Position numbers and translations under genes: made by a program. The notes under the pieces were generated by a model. It made no database searches. It was not told the DNA's origin and was given only the letters and a program-made list of their open reading frames with translations. Source: F1-120-MAGs118 sp013360535 (GTDB lineage Bacteria; Planctomycetota; UBA1135; GCA-002686595). From it: a DNA stretch of 64,000 bases. Shown here piece after piece: positions 1 to 10,586 of the stretch; within the stretch, counting starts at the first letter, position 1; every line of letters begins with the position of its first letter. Location: assembly GCA_026647215.1 (NCBI GenBank), contig JAPKHC010000001.1, forward strand, positions 124,001-188,000, given 5' to 3'.

Positions 1-2150
1 AGCTCGCCGTCGACGAGCACGCGCCCGCGCACGCCCGTGAGCGCGACCGGGAAGCGCGCGGGCAGGAGCTCGGCCTCACGCGGCTCGATCTCGGCGCGCC
101 AGCGGCGCGGCTCGCCCGCGAGCGCGACCTCGGAGCGCACCGACACGTCGGCGCGACCGGAGGCGCCGAGCGTGGCGAGCACCTCGTCGACCTCCGGATA
201 GGCCGTCGCGATCGCCTCGCGATCGTCGCCGCGCAGTGCGAGCCCGCGCACCTCGATCGCGAACGCCTCGAGGTGGCGCTGCGTCCACGGCGCGGGCGCG
301 CGCAGGTGGGGCGGCAGCTCGCTCGCGAGCACATCCTGCAGGCGGCCGCGGATCGACAGCTCCGCGCCACGCAGCGAACGCCCCGTCAGCTCGAAGCCCG
401 TCGCGGCGTCGCCGTCGTGATCGGAGAGGAACAGCACGTGGCCCTGCACGTTCTCGAGTTCGAGCGGCAGGTCGCCCCAGTGCGCTTGCGTGCCGAAGAT
501 GTCGACGGACACGACCGCAGCTGGATAACGACTGCCCTGCTGGTGCAGGCGCGTGACGACGCTCACCTCGCCGCCGCGCGGCGAGAACTCGGGGAAGATG
601 AAGTCCGTGCCGGAGAGCCCGCGCAAGCCGCGCTCGGCCTCCGCATCGATCGGAACGCCGTGGCCGCCGACGCGCAGGTCGAGCCACGCGACCGGCTCGC
701 CTGTGCTCGGAACCTGCACGATTCCATCGGCAAATCCCGGTCGATCCTCGACTCGGCCCTTGGAATGCGCGCCGAGGATCTCGAGCAGTGCAAAGCGCGT
801 CGGCTTCGTGCGGCCGAGGTCGTGCAGCGCGACGATGCGGCCCGTCAGCGCGTCGACACGCAGCGGCACGCCCTCGCGCCGCGTGCCCGTCGAGTCCGCC
901 AGTCCGCTGTAGCAGGCGCTCAGCTTGCCGTCGAGGACGAGATCCGCGCACAGCTCCGCGCGCAGCGCCGCCTCGGTGTCGTCGAGCCGGCCAGCGGCGG
1001 GCCAGCGTGCGCCGACGAGCGCGTCGACCGACCCATCCGGATCGGCGATGGCCCACATTTCCTCGAGCTCGGCGCCGTAACCCGACGCGGCCGCGAGCTC
1101 GCGCGTCACCGGCAGGCTCGGCGCGTGCAGCCAGGCGCGCGCGGAGAGCCCGGGGCCTGCGTTGGCGCCGAGCAGCGCCCAGCACGAGACCGGCAGGCCC
1201 TTCCACAGTGCCGCGACGCGCGCGGTGCTCTGCCATGCATCGGGAGCGAGCATTCCGGCGAGCGAACTCGCCGAGCACAGGGCCTCGACGTCGACGGTGA
1301 CGTTCGTGACGGGAATCGGCGTCGTCGGCGGTGCGAGCGAGCCGTCGCTGCAGTGCAGCCGCAGCGTGCCCGACGGCGGCGCGCTCGCGTCGAGCTGGAA
1401 GCTCGCGTCGAGCGCGAACGAGAGCCGCGCACGCGGTCGCCACGCGCGCGCGACGCCCGCGGGCGAGCGCTCCGGCAGCGCTTCCGCATCGATCGGCACT
1501 CCGGCGCACGAGGCGCTGACGTGGATGCGTCCGTCCTGATCGCGACGGCCCGCGAGGTAGATCTCCGGCGCGAGACCCGCGTCTGCAGCGGCGAAATCCG
1601 GCTGGACTCGCCCTTCGACGCGCGGCGTGCCATCGCGCGCGACGAGCGCGAGCACGTCGCCGCGTCCGAGCCGGATCAGGCCCCAGTTGGGGTGGATCCA
1701 GTCCCACTGCAGGCGCTCGACCACGATCGTCGGCAGCGTGAACGTCGTCGCGGCCGCGCCCGTGTCGTCGGCCGCCTGCGCGAGCTGCGCCGACTCGAAG
1801 CGCGCGAGCAGGGACTCGGAGAGCTCGATGCGGCCGCCGTCGACATCGATGCGCGCGAGCGTGAACTGGCCTTCGACGTATTCGAAGGAAAGCTCGACGT
1901 TCTCGAGCTCCAGGGGCGCCGGCTCGCCGGGCAACCTGACTCCGCGCAGGATCACCGCCGGCCCGAACCAGTCGAGGCGCGCCTCGTCGATCTCGAGTTC
2001 GAGCCCCGTCTCGCGGCGCGCCAGCGCTCGCACGCGCTCGACCAGCCAGCCGCCGGACTCGAGGCGCCACAGCACCGCCGCCGCGACCAGCACGAACAGC
2101 GCCGCGACGAACGCGGTCCAGCGCAGCAGCGCGAGCAGCCGCTCCTTCAA
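1..2150 (-). CDS. AsmA-like envelope protein, C-terminus cut by window edge
   Basis: The frame is open without a stop from 2150 to the left edge, giving more than 715 residues. It begins MKERLLALLRW with one membrane segment at about residues 8-28, followed by a long soluble region whose start (GLELEIDEARLDWFGPAV, then a VRLPGE strand) is typical of AsmA/DUF3971/TamB-type proteins. These are anchored in the inner membrane and reach into the periplasm, where the family is linked to lipid transport and outer-membrane assembly. The start is TTG at 2150, overlapping the alr stop as TTGA, so translation is probably coupled to alr. Assignment to a specific AsmA subfamily is not possible from the visible part. 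Confidence 0.72.
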   Translation of the reverse strand, partial: MKERLLALLRWTAFVAALFVLVAAAVLWRLESGGWLVERVRALARRETGLELEIDEARLDWFGPAVILRGVRLPGEPAPLELENVELSFEYVEGQFTLARIDVDGGRIELSESLLARFESAQLAQAADDTGAAATTFTLPTIVVERLQWDWIHPNWGLIRLGRGDVLALVARDGTPRVEGRVQPDFAAADAGLAPEIYLAGRRDQDGRIHVSASCAGVPIDAEALPERSPAGVARAWRPRARLSFALDASFQLDASAPPSGTLRLHCSDGSLAPPTTPIPVTNVTVDVEALCSASSLAGMLAPDAWQSTARVAALWKGLPVSCWALLGANAGPGLSARAWLHAPSLPVTRELAAASGYGAELEEMWAIADPDGSVDALVGARWPAAGRLDDTEAALRAELCADLVLDGKLSACYSGLADSTGTRREGVPLRVDALTGRIVALHDLGRTKPTRFALLEILGAHSKGRVEDRPGFADGIVQVPSTGEPVAWLDLRVGGHGVPIDAEAERGLRGLSGTDFIFPEFSPRGGEVSVVTRLHQQGSRYPAAVVSVDIFGTQAHWGDLPLELENVQGHVLFLSDHDGDAATGFELTGRSLRGAELSIRGRLQDVLASELPPHLRAPAPWTQRHLEAFAIEVRGLALRGDDREAIATAYPEVDEVLATLGASGRADVSVRSEVALAGEPRRWRAEIEPREAELLPARFPVALTGVRGRVLVDGE

Positions 2151-3406
2151 GGCTTCGCGACCTGCGGCACGGGCGCCGCCGTGTCGACGTCGTTCGCGAG
2201 CGGATCGCGCGCGAGGCGCAGGTGCGGTGGGGCGAGCGTGGGCGCAGCGACCCGCGGCACGAGCGCGTACGGATCGAGCAGCTCCTCGCCACCCTTGTAC
2301 ACGCGCTCGACGCGCTTGCCGACCGAACACGAGAGCTCGTAGGGGATCGTGCCGACGTGCTCGGCCAGTTCCTCGAGCGTGATGCGTTCGTTCCCTTGCG
2401 CACCGACGATCGTCACGCGGTCGCCGACGCTGACGCCGGGGATGTGGCCGACGTCGATCGACGTGTAGTCCATCGACACGCGCCCGACGATGCGCGCGCG
2501 GCGCCCGCGCACGAGCACCTCGCCCTTGTTCCCAAGGCGCCACGCCAGCCCGTCGTTGTAGCCGACCGGCAAGGTCGCGATGCGTGTCGCTTCGCTCGCC
2601 GTCCACGTGCCGCTGTACCCGATCGGCGCGCCCGCGGGCACGTCCTTCAGGAAGATCACCTGGCTGTGCAGGCTCATCACCGGCCGCAGCGCGTCCGCTC
2701 CCGGGAGCGCTCCCGGCAGCACGCCGTAGGCGCTGATCCCCGGTCGCACGCAGTCGTATTGCGGATCGATCGCTGTGAACAGGCAGGCCGAGTTCGCCGC
2801 GTGGATCCAGCCGCGCAGGAGCCCGCGCTCGCGCGCCTTGGCGAGCACGTCCTCGAACACGCGCAGCTGCTCGTGCGTGAAGTCGTCCTCCATGCCGCCG
2901 CCCGCGGCCATGTGCGTCATGACGCCGCCGAGCTCGAGGTTGCGAGAGCTCGCGATGCGCTCGAGCAACTCGAGCGCCTTCGAGGGCAGCACTCCGAGGC
3001 GCCCGAGGCCCGTGTCGATCTTCACGTGCACCTTCGCGCGCTCGCCCAGGCGCTCGCACAGCTCGTCGAGCAGCCTCGCGCGGTCGAGCGAGTGCAGTCC
3101 GATCTCGATGCCGTGGCGCAGCGCCGCACTCGCTTCCTCGTCGACGATCGTGCCGAGCACGAGGATGCGCGCGCGCACGCCGGCCTTTCGCAGCTCGAGC
3201 GCTTCCGCCGAAGTGCCGACGCCGAAGGCGTGCACGCCGCAGCGCAGCGCGTGGTGCGCGATCGCGACCGCGCCGTGTCCGTACGCGTCGGCCTTCACGA
3301 CGAGCATCACGCGCACGCCCGGCTTCAGGCGCGCGCGGATCTCGCCGAGGTTGTGCGTGAGGGCATCGAGGTCGATCTCGGCCCAGGCGCGATAGGCATC
3401 CACCAC
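2147..3406 (-). CDS. alr: Alanine racemase
   Basis: PLP-dependent racemase that makes D-alanine for peptidoglycan. The 419-residue product has the usual family length. The PLP lysine is K38 in MLVVKADAYGHG, and the C-terminal domain has the catalytic tyrosine motif VGYNDG and the SMDYTSIDVG segment. The start is one of two adjacent GTG codons (3406 or 3403), placed just upstream of the conserved AYRAWAEIDLDAL; no upstream ATG fits. It lies 32 bases after tsaB and is coupled to the AsmA-like gene downstream. A D-Ala enzyme implies a peptidoglycan wall. Confidence 0.95.
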   Translation of the reverse strand: MVDAYRAWAEIDLDALTHNLGEIRARLKPGVRVMLVVKADAYGHGAVAIAHHALRCGVHAFGVGTSAEALELRKAGVRARILVLGTIVDEEASAALRHGIEIGLHSLDRARLLDELCERLGERAKVHVKIDTGLGRLGVLPSKALELLERIASSRNLELGGVMTHMAAGGGMEDDFTHEQLRVFEDVLAKARERGLLRGWIHAANSACLFTAIDPQYDCVRPGISAYGVLPGALPGADALRPVMSLHSQVIFLKDVPAGAPIGYSGTWTASEATRIATLPVGYNDGLAWRLGNKGEVLVRGRRARIVGRVSMDYTSIDVGHIPGVSVGDRVTIVGAQGNERITLEELAEHVGTIPYELSCSVGKRVERVYKGGEELLDPYALVPRVAAPTLAPPHLRLARDPLANDVDTAAPVPQVAKP

Positions 3407-3438
3407 GAGCGAGAAGATCCCACTCGCCGAATGCGATT

Positions 3439-4122
3439 TCAACGCCGCCGCGAGCTCGCGGCGAAGGCGCGCAGGTAGAGCGGCTCGAGTGTCGACGCCG
3501 CCGCCAGCGTTCCCGCGCGCCAGCGCGCGAGGCCGAGCTCGAGCAACGCGTCGGCCCGGGGCCGGGTCGAGCGCGCGAGCGACGGCGGCGGAGCGTCGGC
3601 GAGTCCGCCGGCGCGCAGAGCATCGTCCTCGGCGAACAGGCGCTCTCCACGCTCGATGCGCGCCGGCACGTCGGCCGCGCGCAGGACGCACGGCGCCTCG
3701 ACGGCCTCGACCGAATCCGGCGTGCGCCGGTAGCGCGCGAAGTAGAGCTCGCCCGAGCGGGCGTCGAGCAGCACCTGACCGGTCTCACCCGGCGCGAGCT
3801 CGGCAAAGGCGAGCGCCTCGAGCGACGGCACGCCGAGCAACGCCGCGGAAGCGCCGCGCGCGAGGCCGATCCCGGTCGCCGCGCCGACCCGCAGGCCGGT
3901 GTAGCTGCCGGGCCCGAGTCCGACCACGACCGCCGCGATGTCCCGCGGTGCGCCGCCGAGCTCGTCCACGAGCCTCGCCAGGGTCGGCACCAGATCGCTC
4001 GCGTGCGCACGGTCGCTCTCCAGCGCCCGGCACAGGGTCGTCCCGCCGCGGCGGACCGCGAGCTGGGGGCTGCGGCTGGAAGTCTCCAGCGCGACGAACA
4101 GGCCGCCGCCGTCGCCGTTCAC
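3439..4122 (-). CDS. tsaB: tRNA threonylcarbamoyladenosine biosynthesis protein TsaB
   Basis: Non-catalytic partner of TsaD in making t6A37 on ANN-reading tRNAs, in the cytoplasm. The 227-residue protein has the ASKHA-type N-terminus LFVALETSS and the diagnostic LGPGSYTGLRVG segment, followed by GVPSLEALA. The start is GTG at 4122, overlapping the glmM stop in a GTGA arrangement. The C-terminal half is variable, as usual for the family. TsaD and TsaE are not in this window. Confidence 0.92.
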   Translation of the reverse strand: MNGDGGGLFVALETSSRSPQLAVRRGGTTLCRALESDRAHASDLVPTLARLVDELGGAPRDIAAVVVGLGPGSYTGLRVGAATGIGLARGASAALLGVPSLEALAFAELAPGETGQVLLDARSGELYFARYRRTPDSVEAVEAPCVLRAADVPARIERGERLFAEDDALRAGGLADAPPPSLARSTRPRADALLELGLARWRAGTLAAASTLEPLYLRAFAASSRRR

Positions 4123-5456
4123 GCGCCGATCTCGGCCACCAGCAGCTTGGCGAGGCTCTGGGCGTGCGTCTGGATCATGCCCAAGTCCGGCCCCTCGACC
4201 ATCACGCGCGCCAGCGACTCGGTGCCCGAGTAACGCAGCAGCACGCGCCCGTCGTCGCCCAGCTCGCGCTCGACCGCCGCGACGGCGTCCACGATCGCCG
4301 GGATCCCCGACAGCGCGGGCTTGCGGGCCACGCGCACGTTGAGCAGCACCTGCGGGAACGAGCGGTAGGCTCCGGCGAGCTCCGAGAGCGGCTTGCCCGT
4401 CTCGCGCAGCACCCGCAGCACGCGCAGGGCCGTGTAGACGCCGTCGCCGATCATGTAGTTGTCGTCGCCGAACACGATGTGGCCCGACTGCTCGCCGCCG
4501 AGCTTGAGCTTCTCGCGCTCGAGCGCCTCGACCACGTAGCGGTCGCCGACCCCGACGGTCAGGACGCCGACCCCGACCTCGCGCAGGGCCTTGTGGAGCC
4601 CCTTGTTGCTCATCACGGTCGCGACCAGGCGCTTGTCGGCCCAGCGCGGGCCTTCGTGGCGCCCGCAGATCGTCAGGATCGCGTCGCCGTCGACCAGCGT
4701 GCCGCGCTCGTCGACGAGCAGGCAGCGGTCGCCGTCGCCGTCGAGCGCGATGCCGACGTTGGCGCCCATGCGGCGCACTTCCGCCTGCAGCGACTCGGGG
4801 TGCGTCGAGCCGCAGCCCTTGTTGATGTTCTCGCCGTCGGGCTCGGAGTGCAGCGGGATCACGCGCGCGGCGAGGCGCCCGAACACGCGCGGCGCGACGC
4901 GGCTGCCGCCGCCGTTGGAGCAATCGAGTGCGATCGTCATCCCGGCGAGCGACAGTCCGGCGCCGGCCTTGTCGACCAGGTACGCGAGGTAGGCCTTCTC
5001 GAGCTCGGGGTCGAGCTCGGGCGGCGCGCCGCGCTCGGAGGGCGACGGGTCCGCGAGCAGCTTGGCCTCGATCGCGAGCTCGTCGGCATCCGACAGCTTG
5101 CGCGCGTTGCGGCCGAAGAGCTTGACCCCGTTGTCCTCGGCCGGGTTGTGCGAGGCGGAGATCATCCCGCCGACGTCGAACTCGCGCAGGCGCGTCAGCA
5201 GCGCGAGCCCGGGAGTGCTGGTCAGCCCAACGCTCGTGACGCGGAAGCCGGCGGCCGAGAGCCCGCGCGCGAGCGCCGCCTCGAGTTCCGGCCCCGAGCG
5301 ACGGCCGTCGTGGCCGACGAGCGCCGTCTTGTGCTTCGTCCCCGCGCCGAGCACCGCTCCCGCGTGGCGGCCGAGCGCCGAGACGTTGCCCGCGGTCAGC
5401 CAGCCCTCGCCCGCTTTCCCGCGGACTCCGTCGGTTCCGAAGATGCGTTGTGCCAC
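4119..5456 (-). CDS. glmM: Phosphoglucosamine mutase
   Basis: Converts glucosamine-6-phosphate to glucosamine-1-phosphate for UDP-GlcNAc, feeding peptidoglycan and LPS. At 445 residues it has the canonical family length. It starts AQRIFGTDGVRG. The phosphoserine is S102 in ISASHNP, the Mg loop is DGDGDRC, sugar recognition is GEQSGH and the phosphate loop is RYSGTES. The GTG start at 5456 follows an AGGA ribosome site about 7 bases upstream. It is grouped with alr and tsaB in one minus-strand operon and separated from ftsH by a strong hairpin. Confidence 0.96.
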   Translation of the reverse strand: MAQRIFGTDGVRGKAGEGWLTAGNVSALGRHAGAVLGAGTKHKTALVGHDGRRSGPELEAALARGLSAAGFRVTSVGLTSTPGLALLTRLREFDVGGMISASHNPAEDNGVKLFGRNARKLSDADELAIEAKLLADPSPSERGAPPELDPELEKAYLAYLVDKAGAGLSLAGMTIALDCSNGGGSRVAPRVFGRLAARVIPLHSEPDGENINKGCGSTHPESLQAEVRRMGANVGIALDGDGDRCLLVDERGTLVDGDAILTICGRHEGPRWADKRLVATVMSNKGLHKALREVGVGVLTVGVGDRYVVEALEREKLKLGGEQSGHIVFGDDNYMIGDGVYTALRVLRVLRETGKPLSELAGAYRSFPQVLLNVRVARKPALSGIPAIVDAVAAVERELGDDGRVLLRYSGTESLARVMVEGPDLGMIQTHAQSLAKLLVAEIGA

Positions 5457-5508
5457 TCGTGGTTCCTGATGGGCGCCGATTGTGCCGACTGCGAGGCCCG
5501 AACGAAAG

Positions 5509-5550
5509 CGCGCGCGGCGCGTCCCGAGCGATCGGAACGCGCCGCGCGCG
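5509..5550 (-). terminator. Hairpin after ftsH, likely terminator
   Basis: A perfect 14-bp inverted repeat (5509-5522 and 5537-5550) encloses an inner 4-bp stem closed by a four-base loop, separated from it by one C/A mismatch. It lies between the ftsH stop (5575) and the glmM start (5456). On the minus strand it is followed by CTTTCGTT, a weak T-rich tail. It fits partial or full termination after ftsH. Confidence 0.6.
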
Positions 5551-5574
5551 ACACTTCGAGCTGCACGACCCGCG

Positions 5575-7893
<2,319 letters not shown>

Positions 7894-8062
7894 CGTGTTC
7901 CCAGCTATCGACGGCCCCCGCGAACCCCTGAAGCCGGGGACCGTCGGTGGGCCGAGTCGGGCCCATCCTAATCCAGTGGGGGGGAGCGCTTCAGGGGGAA
8001 GGAGGCGTTTCTGGAGCTTCGCACGGGCAATTTGCAGGACCGCGAGCGGTTCCGCGGTGCGC
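7894..8062. other. Intergenic gap upstream of ftsH
   Basis: This 169-base gap lies between the LptE-like gene and ftsH. It should hold the ftsH promoter. I see no clear -35/-10 pair, operator or hairpin in it. Confidence 0.4.
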
Positions 8063-8590
8063 TCACTGCGCCGTCCAGGCGAGGTCGGCGAAGAGCTCGA
8101 TCACGATCCGGTCCGACACGTTGCGCAGCACCCGCTCGAGCGCTCCCGCCTCGCCGAGCGGGTCGGTGCGCAGGTAACCGCGCTCGTCGCCGACGCGCAC
8201 GCGCCGCAGGACCTCGGGCTGCCCGTCCGGACCGACCGAACCGCCGCGCACGAGGCGCGCCTCGACCACCACCTGCACTCCGGTCTCGAGCAGGCGGTTC
8301 TGGCCATCGCGGATGCCGTTGCGGCGCCGGAAGTCGAGGATGCGGCCCTCGATGCGGTAGTCGGCGAGCTCCGGCGACACGAGCGGTGCGTGCACGATGC
8401 GCTGCACGGCCTCCGAGAGCGGGCCCTGCAGGTCGCGGTCGAGGTCGCGCAGCTTGGAGACGTTCTCGAAGAAGGCGACTCCGACCGTGCGGCCCTCGGG
8501 CGGGCGGAAGCCGGTCGAGTACCCGCAGGCGCCGAGCAGGGCGAGGAGCGCCAGCGCGAGGCCGAGCAGCGTGAGCGGCGTCCGTGTCAC
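8063..8590 (-). CDS. lptE: LptE-like outer-membrane lipoprotein
   Basis: The 175-residue precursor has a lipoprotein signal peptide ending LLGAC-GY (Cys22), then the LptE-family pattern: GVAFFENVS, a basic mid-part with YRIEGRILDF, and VVVEARLVRGG. LptE forms the LPS-export plug together with LptD at the outer membrane. The start is GTG at 8590, overlapping the stop of the BamD-like gene as GTGA. The family is weakly conserved, so this rests on lipobox, length and strand pattern. LptD is not in the window. Confidence 0.72.
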   Translation of the reverse strand: MTRTPLTLLGLALALLALLGACGYSTGFRPPEGRTVGVAFFENVSKLRDLDRDLQGPLSEAVQRIVHAPLVSPELADYRIEGRILDFRRRNGIRDGQNRLLETGVQVVVEARLVRGGSVGPDGQPEVLRRVRVGDERGYLRTDPLGEAGALERVLRNVSDRIVIELFADLAWTAQ

Positions 8591-9783
8591 GGCTTCGAAC
8601 CCTCGGGCTCGGCCGGCGGGTTGGCGCTCGGCGCCGCGCCCTTCTCGCGCGAGCTCTCCAGCGCGCCGCGGATCTCGGTCTCGTCTTGCCGGAAGGCGTC
8701 GGGCGGCGGCTGGCGGATCTCGCCGGGCAGCGCTTCGACCTCGGGGAGCGAAGCGAGCAGGCTCTCGCAGTCGGCGAGGAGCTCCGCATCCGCGCTCGTC
8801 CGCGCGACCTCGCGCGCGCGCAAGGCGTGGAAGCGTGCGCCGTAGGGCTGGTCGATGCGCCGGTAGAAACGCGCGATGCCGAGGTCGGAGCGCACGAGGC
8901 GCGCGAGGCAGTCGGCGTAGTCGAGGCGCACCTCACCTTCGAGCGCGTGCCCCGCGTGCGCCGCGAGCCAGGCCTCGATCTCCGTGCGCGCGCGCAGCAG
9001 GTCCTTGCGGTCGTACTCGGGGCTCTCGAGCATGATCAGGCGCAGGCGCGGGATGTAGGCCTGGCTCTGCACCGAGTACGGACTGTCGAGGTGGCTGACG
9101 ATCAGCTCCTCATGGCGCTGGATCGCGAGCGCGTACTCGTGATCCTCCTCGTAGGCGCGCGCGAGCTCGAAGAAGGCCTCGTCGCAGCGCCGCTCGCTCG
9201 GGTAGGAGAGCACGACGAACTCGAGCACCTCGATGCCCTCGTCGCGCTCGAGCCACAGCCACCAGCCCTTGCCGGAACGGATCAGGCGCAGTCCGGCCTC
9301 GACCAGCAGCTCGCTCGCCTCCGAGCGGCCGTGGTGGCGCGGAAAGGCGATCTCGAGGTCCTTGAGCGTCTTGTAGGCGTCGTAACTCTCGTCGGCCTCG
9401 AGGAAGCGCCGCGCGGCGAGGAGGCCGGCGGACACCGACAGCTGCTGCGGCAGGTCGCTCTGCGCCAGTTCCGCGAGCTCCTCCGGATCGGCTCCCGGGG
9501 CGGAGAGCTCGTCGATGCGCCGCGCCGCGCAGGTCTCCATCAGGCCCTCGACCTCGTCGCGCAGGTCGACCGACAGGCCCTCGACCTCGCGGGCGGCGCG
9601 CATGCGGTCGAGCGCGTCGACGGTGCGGCCCTGCTCGAGGTCGTTGCGCGCGTTGGCCACGGCTTCCGGCACTTCCGCGGGCTTGGAGAGCGAGTAGCGG
9701 TTGCCCCACGGCATGGACGAACAGGACGCCAGCGTCGCGAGGATCAGCACGGCGAGCGTGCGGGCGAGGCGCGGGGCGTTCAC
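8587..9783 (-). CDS. Tetratricopeptide outer-membrane assembly lipoprotein (BamD-like)
   Basis: This 398-residue lipoprotein precursor has lipobox LASC-SS near residue 20. It continues with helical TPR-type repeats: residues around 100-300 hold pairs such as SYDAYKTLKDLEIAFP and FFELARAYEEDHEYALAIQRHEELI. The arrangement resembles BamD/YfiO, which scaffolds the outer-membrane beta-barrel machine. It is longer than E. coli BamD (about 245 aa), so another TPR lipoprotein is possible. The start is GTG at 9783, overlapping the recO stop as GTGA. It lies in an operon with recO and the LptE-like gene. Confidence 0.68.
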   Translation of the reverse strand: MNAPRLARTLAVLILATLASCSSMPWGNRYSLSKPAEVPEAVANARNDLEQGRTVDALDRMRAAREVEGLSVDLRDEVEGLMETCAARRIDELSAPGADPEELAELAQSDLPQQLSVSAGLLAARRFLEADESYDAYKTLKDLEIAFPRHHGRSEASELLVEAGLRLIRSGKGWWLWLERDEGIEVLEFVVLSYPSERRCDEAFFELARAYEEDHEYALAIQRHEELIVSHLDSPYSVQSQAYIPRLRLIMLESPEYDRKDLLRARTEIEAWLAAHAGHALEGEVRLDYADCLARLVRSDLGIARFYRRIDQPYGARFHALRAREVARTSADAELLADCESLLASLPEVEALPGEIRQPPPDAFRQDETEIRGALESSREKGAAPSANPPAEPEGSKP

Positions 9784-10583
9784 GGCGTGCGGGAGCGGGC
9801 GTTGCGGTTGTGGGCGGCGAGGAAGCGCTGGTAGCTCGACGGGCGGCTCTCGAGGTGCACCTCGAGGAAACGCGCGACAAAATCGCGCACGCGCTCGAGC
9901 TCGAAAGCCGCCAGGGTCGCGGCGTCCACGCGGCGCGCGAGGATCGCGTCGGCACGCTCGAGCACCGCCGCCGGCAGCGTGCCGACGCGGCGACCGGCGG
10001 CGCGGGCGGCGATGGCGCAACCCGAACACAGCCGACCGCCGGAACTCGCCGAGAAGGCGGCGCGCGCCTCGTCGTCGGGCTCCTGCTCGAGCGGCGGCGC
10101 AGCGCCCCCGCACGACGCGCAGGCCGTGAGCGCCGGCGCGAGGCCGAGATTGTGGAGGAAGGCGAGCTCGAACTCAACCAGCGCGGCGGCCGGCGCCGTC
10201 CGTGCCGCGAGCCGGTCGAGCGCGTGCGAGAGCGTGGCGAAGAGCTCGGGATTGGCGTGGCCCTCGTGGCTGCCGAGCGCGGCGAGGTCGAGCGCGGTGA
10301 CGCCGGCCGAGAAGGCGTCGAGGTCGTGGGAGATGCGCGCGCGGCGGAGCTCGATCTCGGCCGCCACGAGCTGCACGAGCTCCGCGCCCGGCCGCGCGCT
10401 CCACTCGAGCGCGAGCGTGTCGAACAGGTCGAGCGCGGCGTAGTAGCGCGACGTCGGCCGGTAGGCGCCCTTGGCGAGCACGTGCAGGCGGCCGTGCTCG
10501 CGCGTCAGCACGTGCAGGACGAGCGACGACTCGCCGTAGGGGAATCTCCGCAGGATGAGGCCGAGGTCGCGCGCGTTCGGCAC
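9780..10583 (-). CDS. recO: DNA repair protein RecO
   Basis: Recombination mediator of the RecFOR pathway that helps load RecA on SSB-coated single-stranded DNA. The 267-residue protein has an N-terminal OB-fold (LGLILRRFPYGESSLVLHVLTREHG) and a C-terminal helical domain with a zinc site made of two CxxC pairs (CASC and CSGC). It starts at ATG 10583, 3 bases after the upstream membrane protein stop, and its stop overlaps the BamD-like start. Confidence 0.93.
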   Translation of the reverse strand: MPNARDLGLILRRFPYGESSLVLHVLTREHGRLHVLAKGAYRPTSRYYAALDLFDTLALEWSARPGAELVQLVAAEIELRRARISHDLDAFSAGVTALDLAALGSHEGHANPELFATLSHALDRLAARTAPAAALVEFELAFLHNLGLAPALTACASCGGAAPPLEQEPDDEARAAFSASSGGRLCSGCAIAARAAGRRVGTLPAAVLERADAILARRVDAATLAAFELERVRDFVARFLEVHLESRPSSYQRFLAAHNRNARSRTP

Positions 10584-10586
10584 GGC

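Noticed and set aside
273..2342. 689-residue plus-strand frame at the left edge
   Set aside because: The minus strand encodes an AsmA-like protein with a TM anchor; the plus frame is compositional noise.
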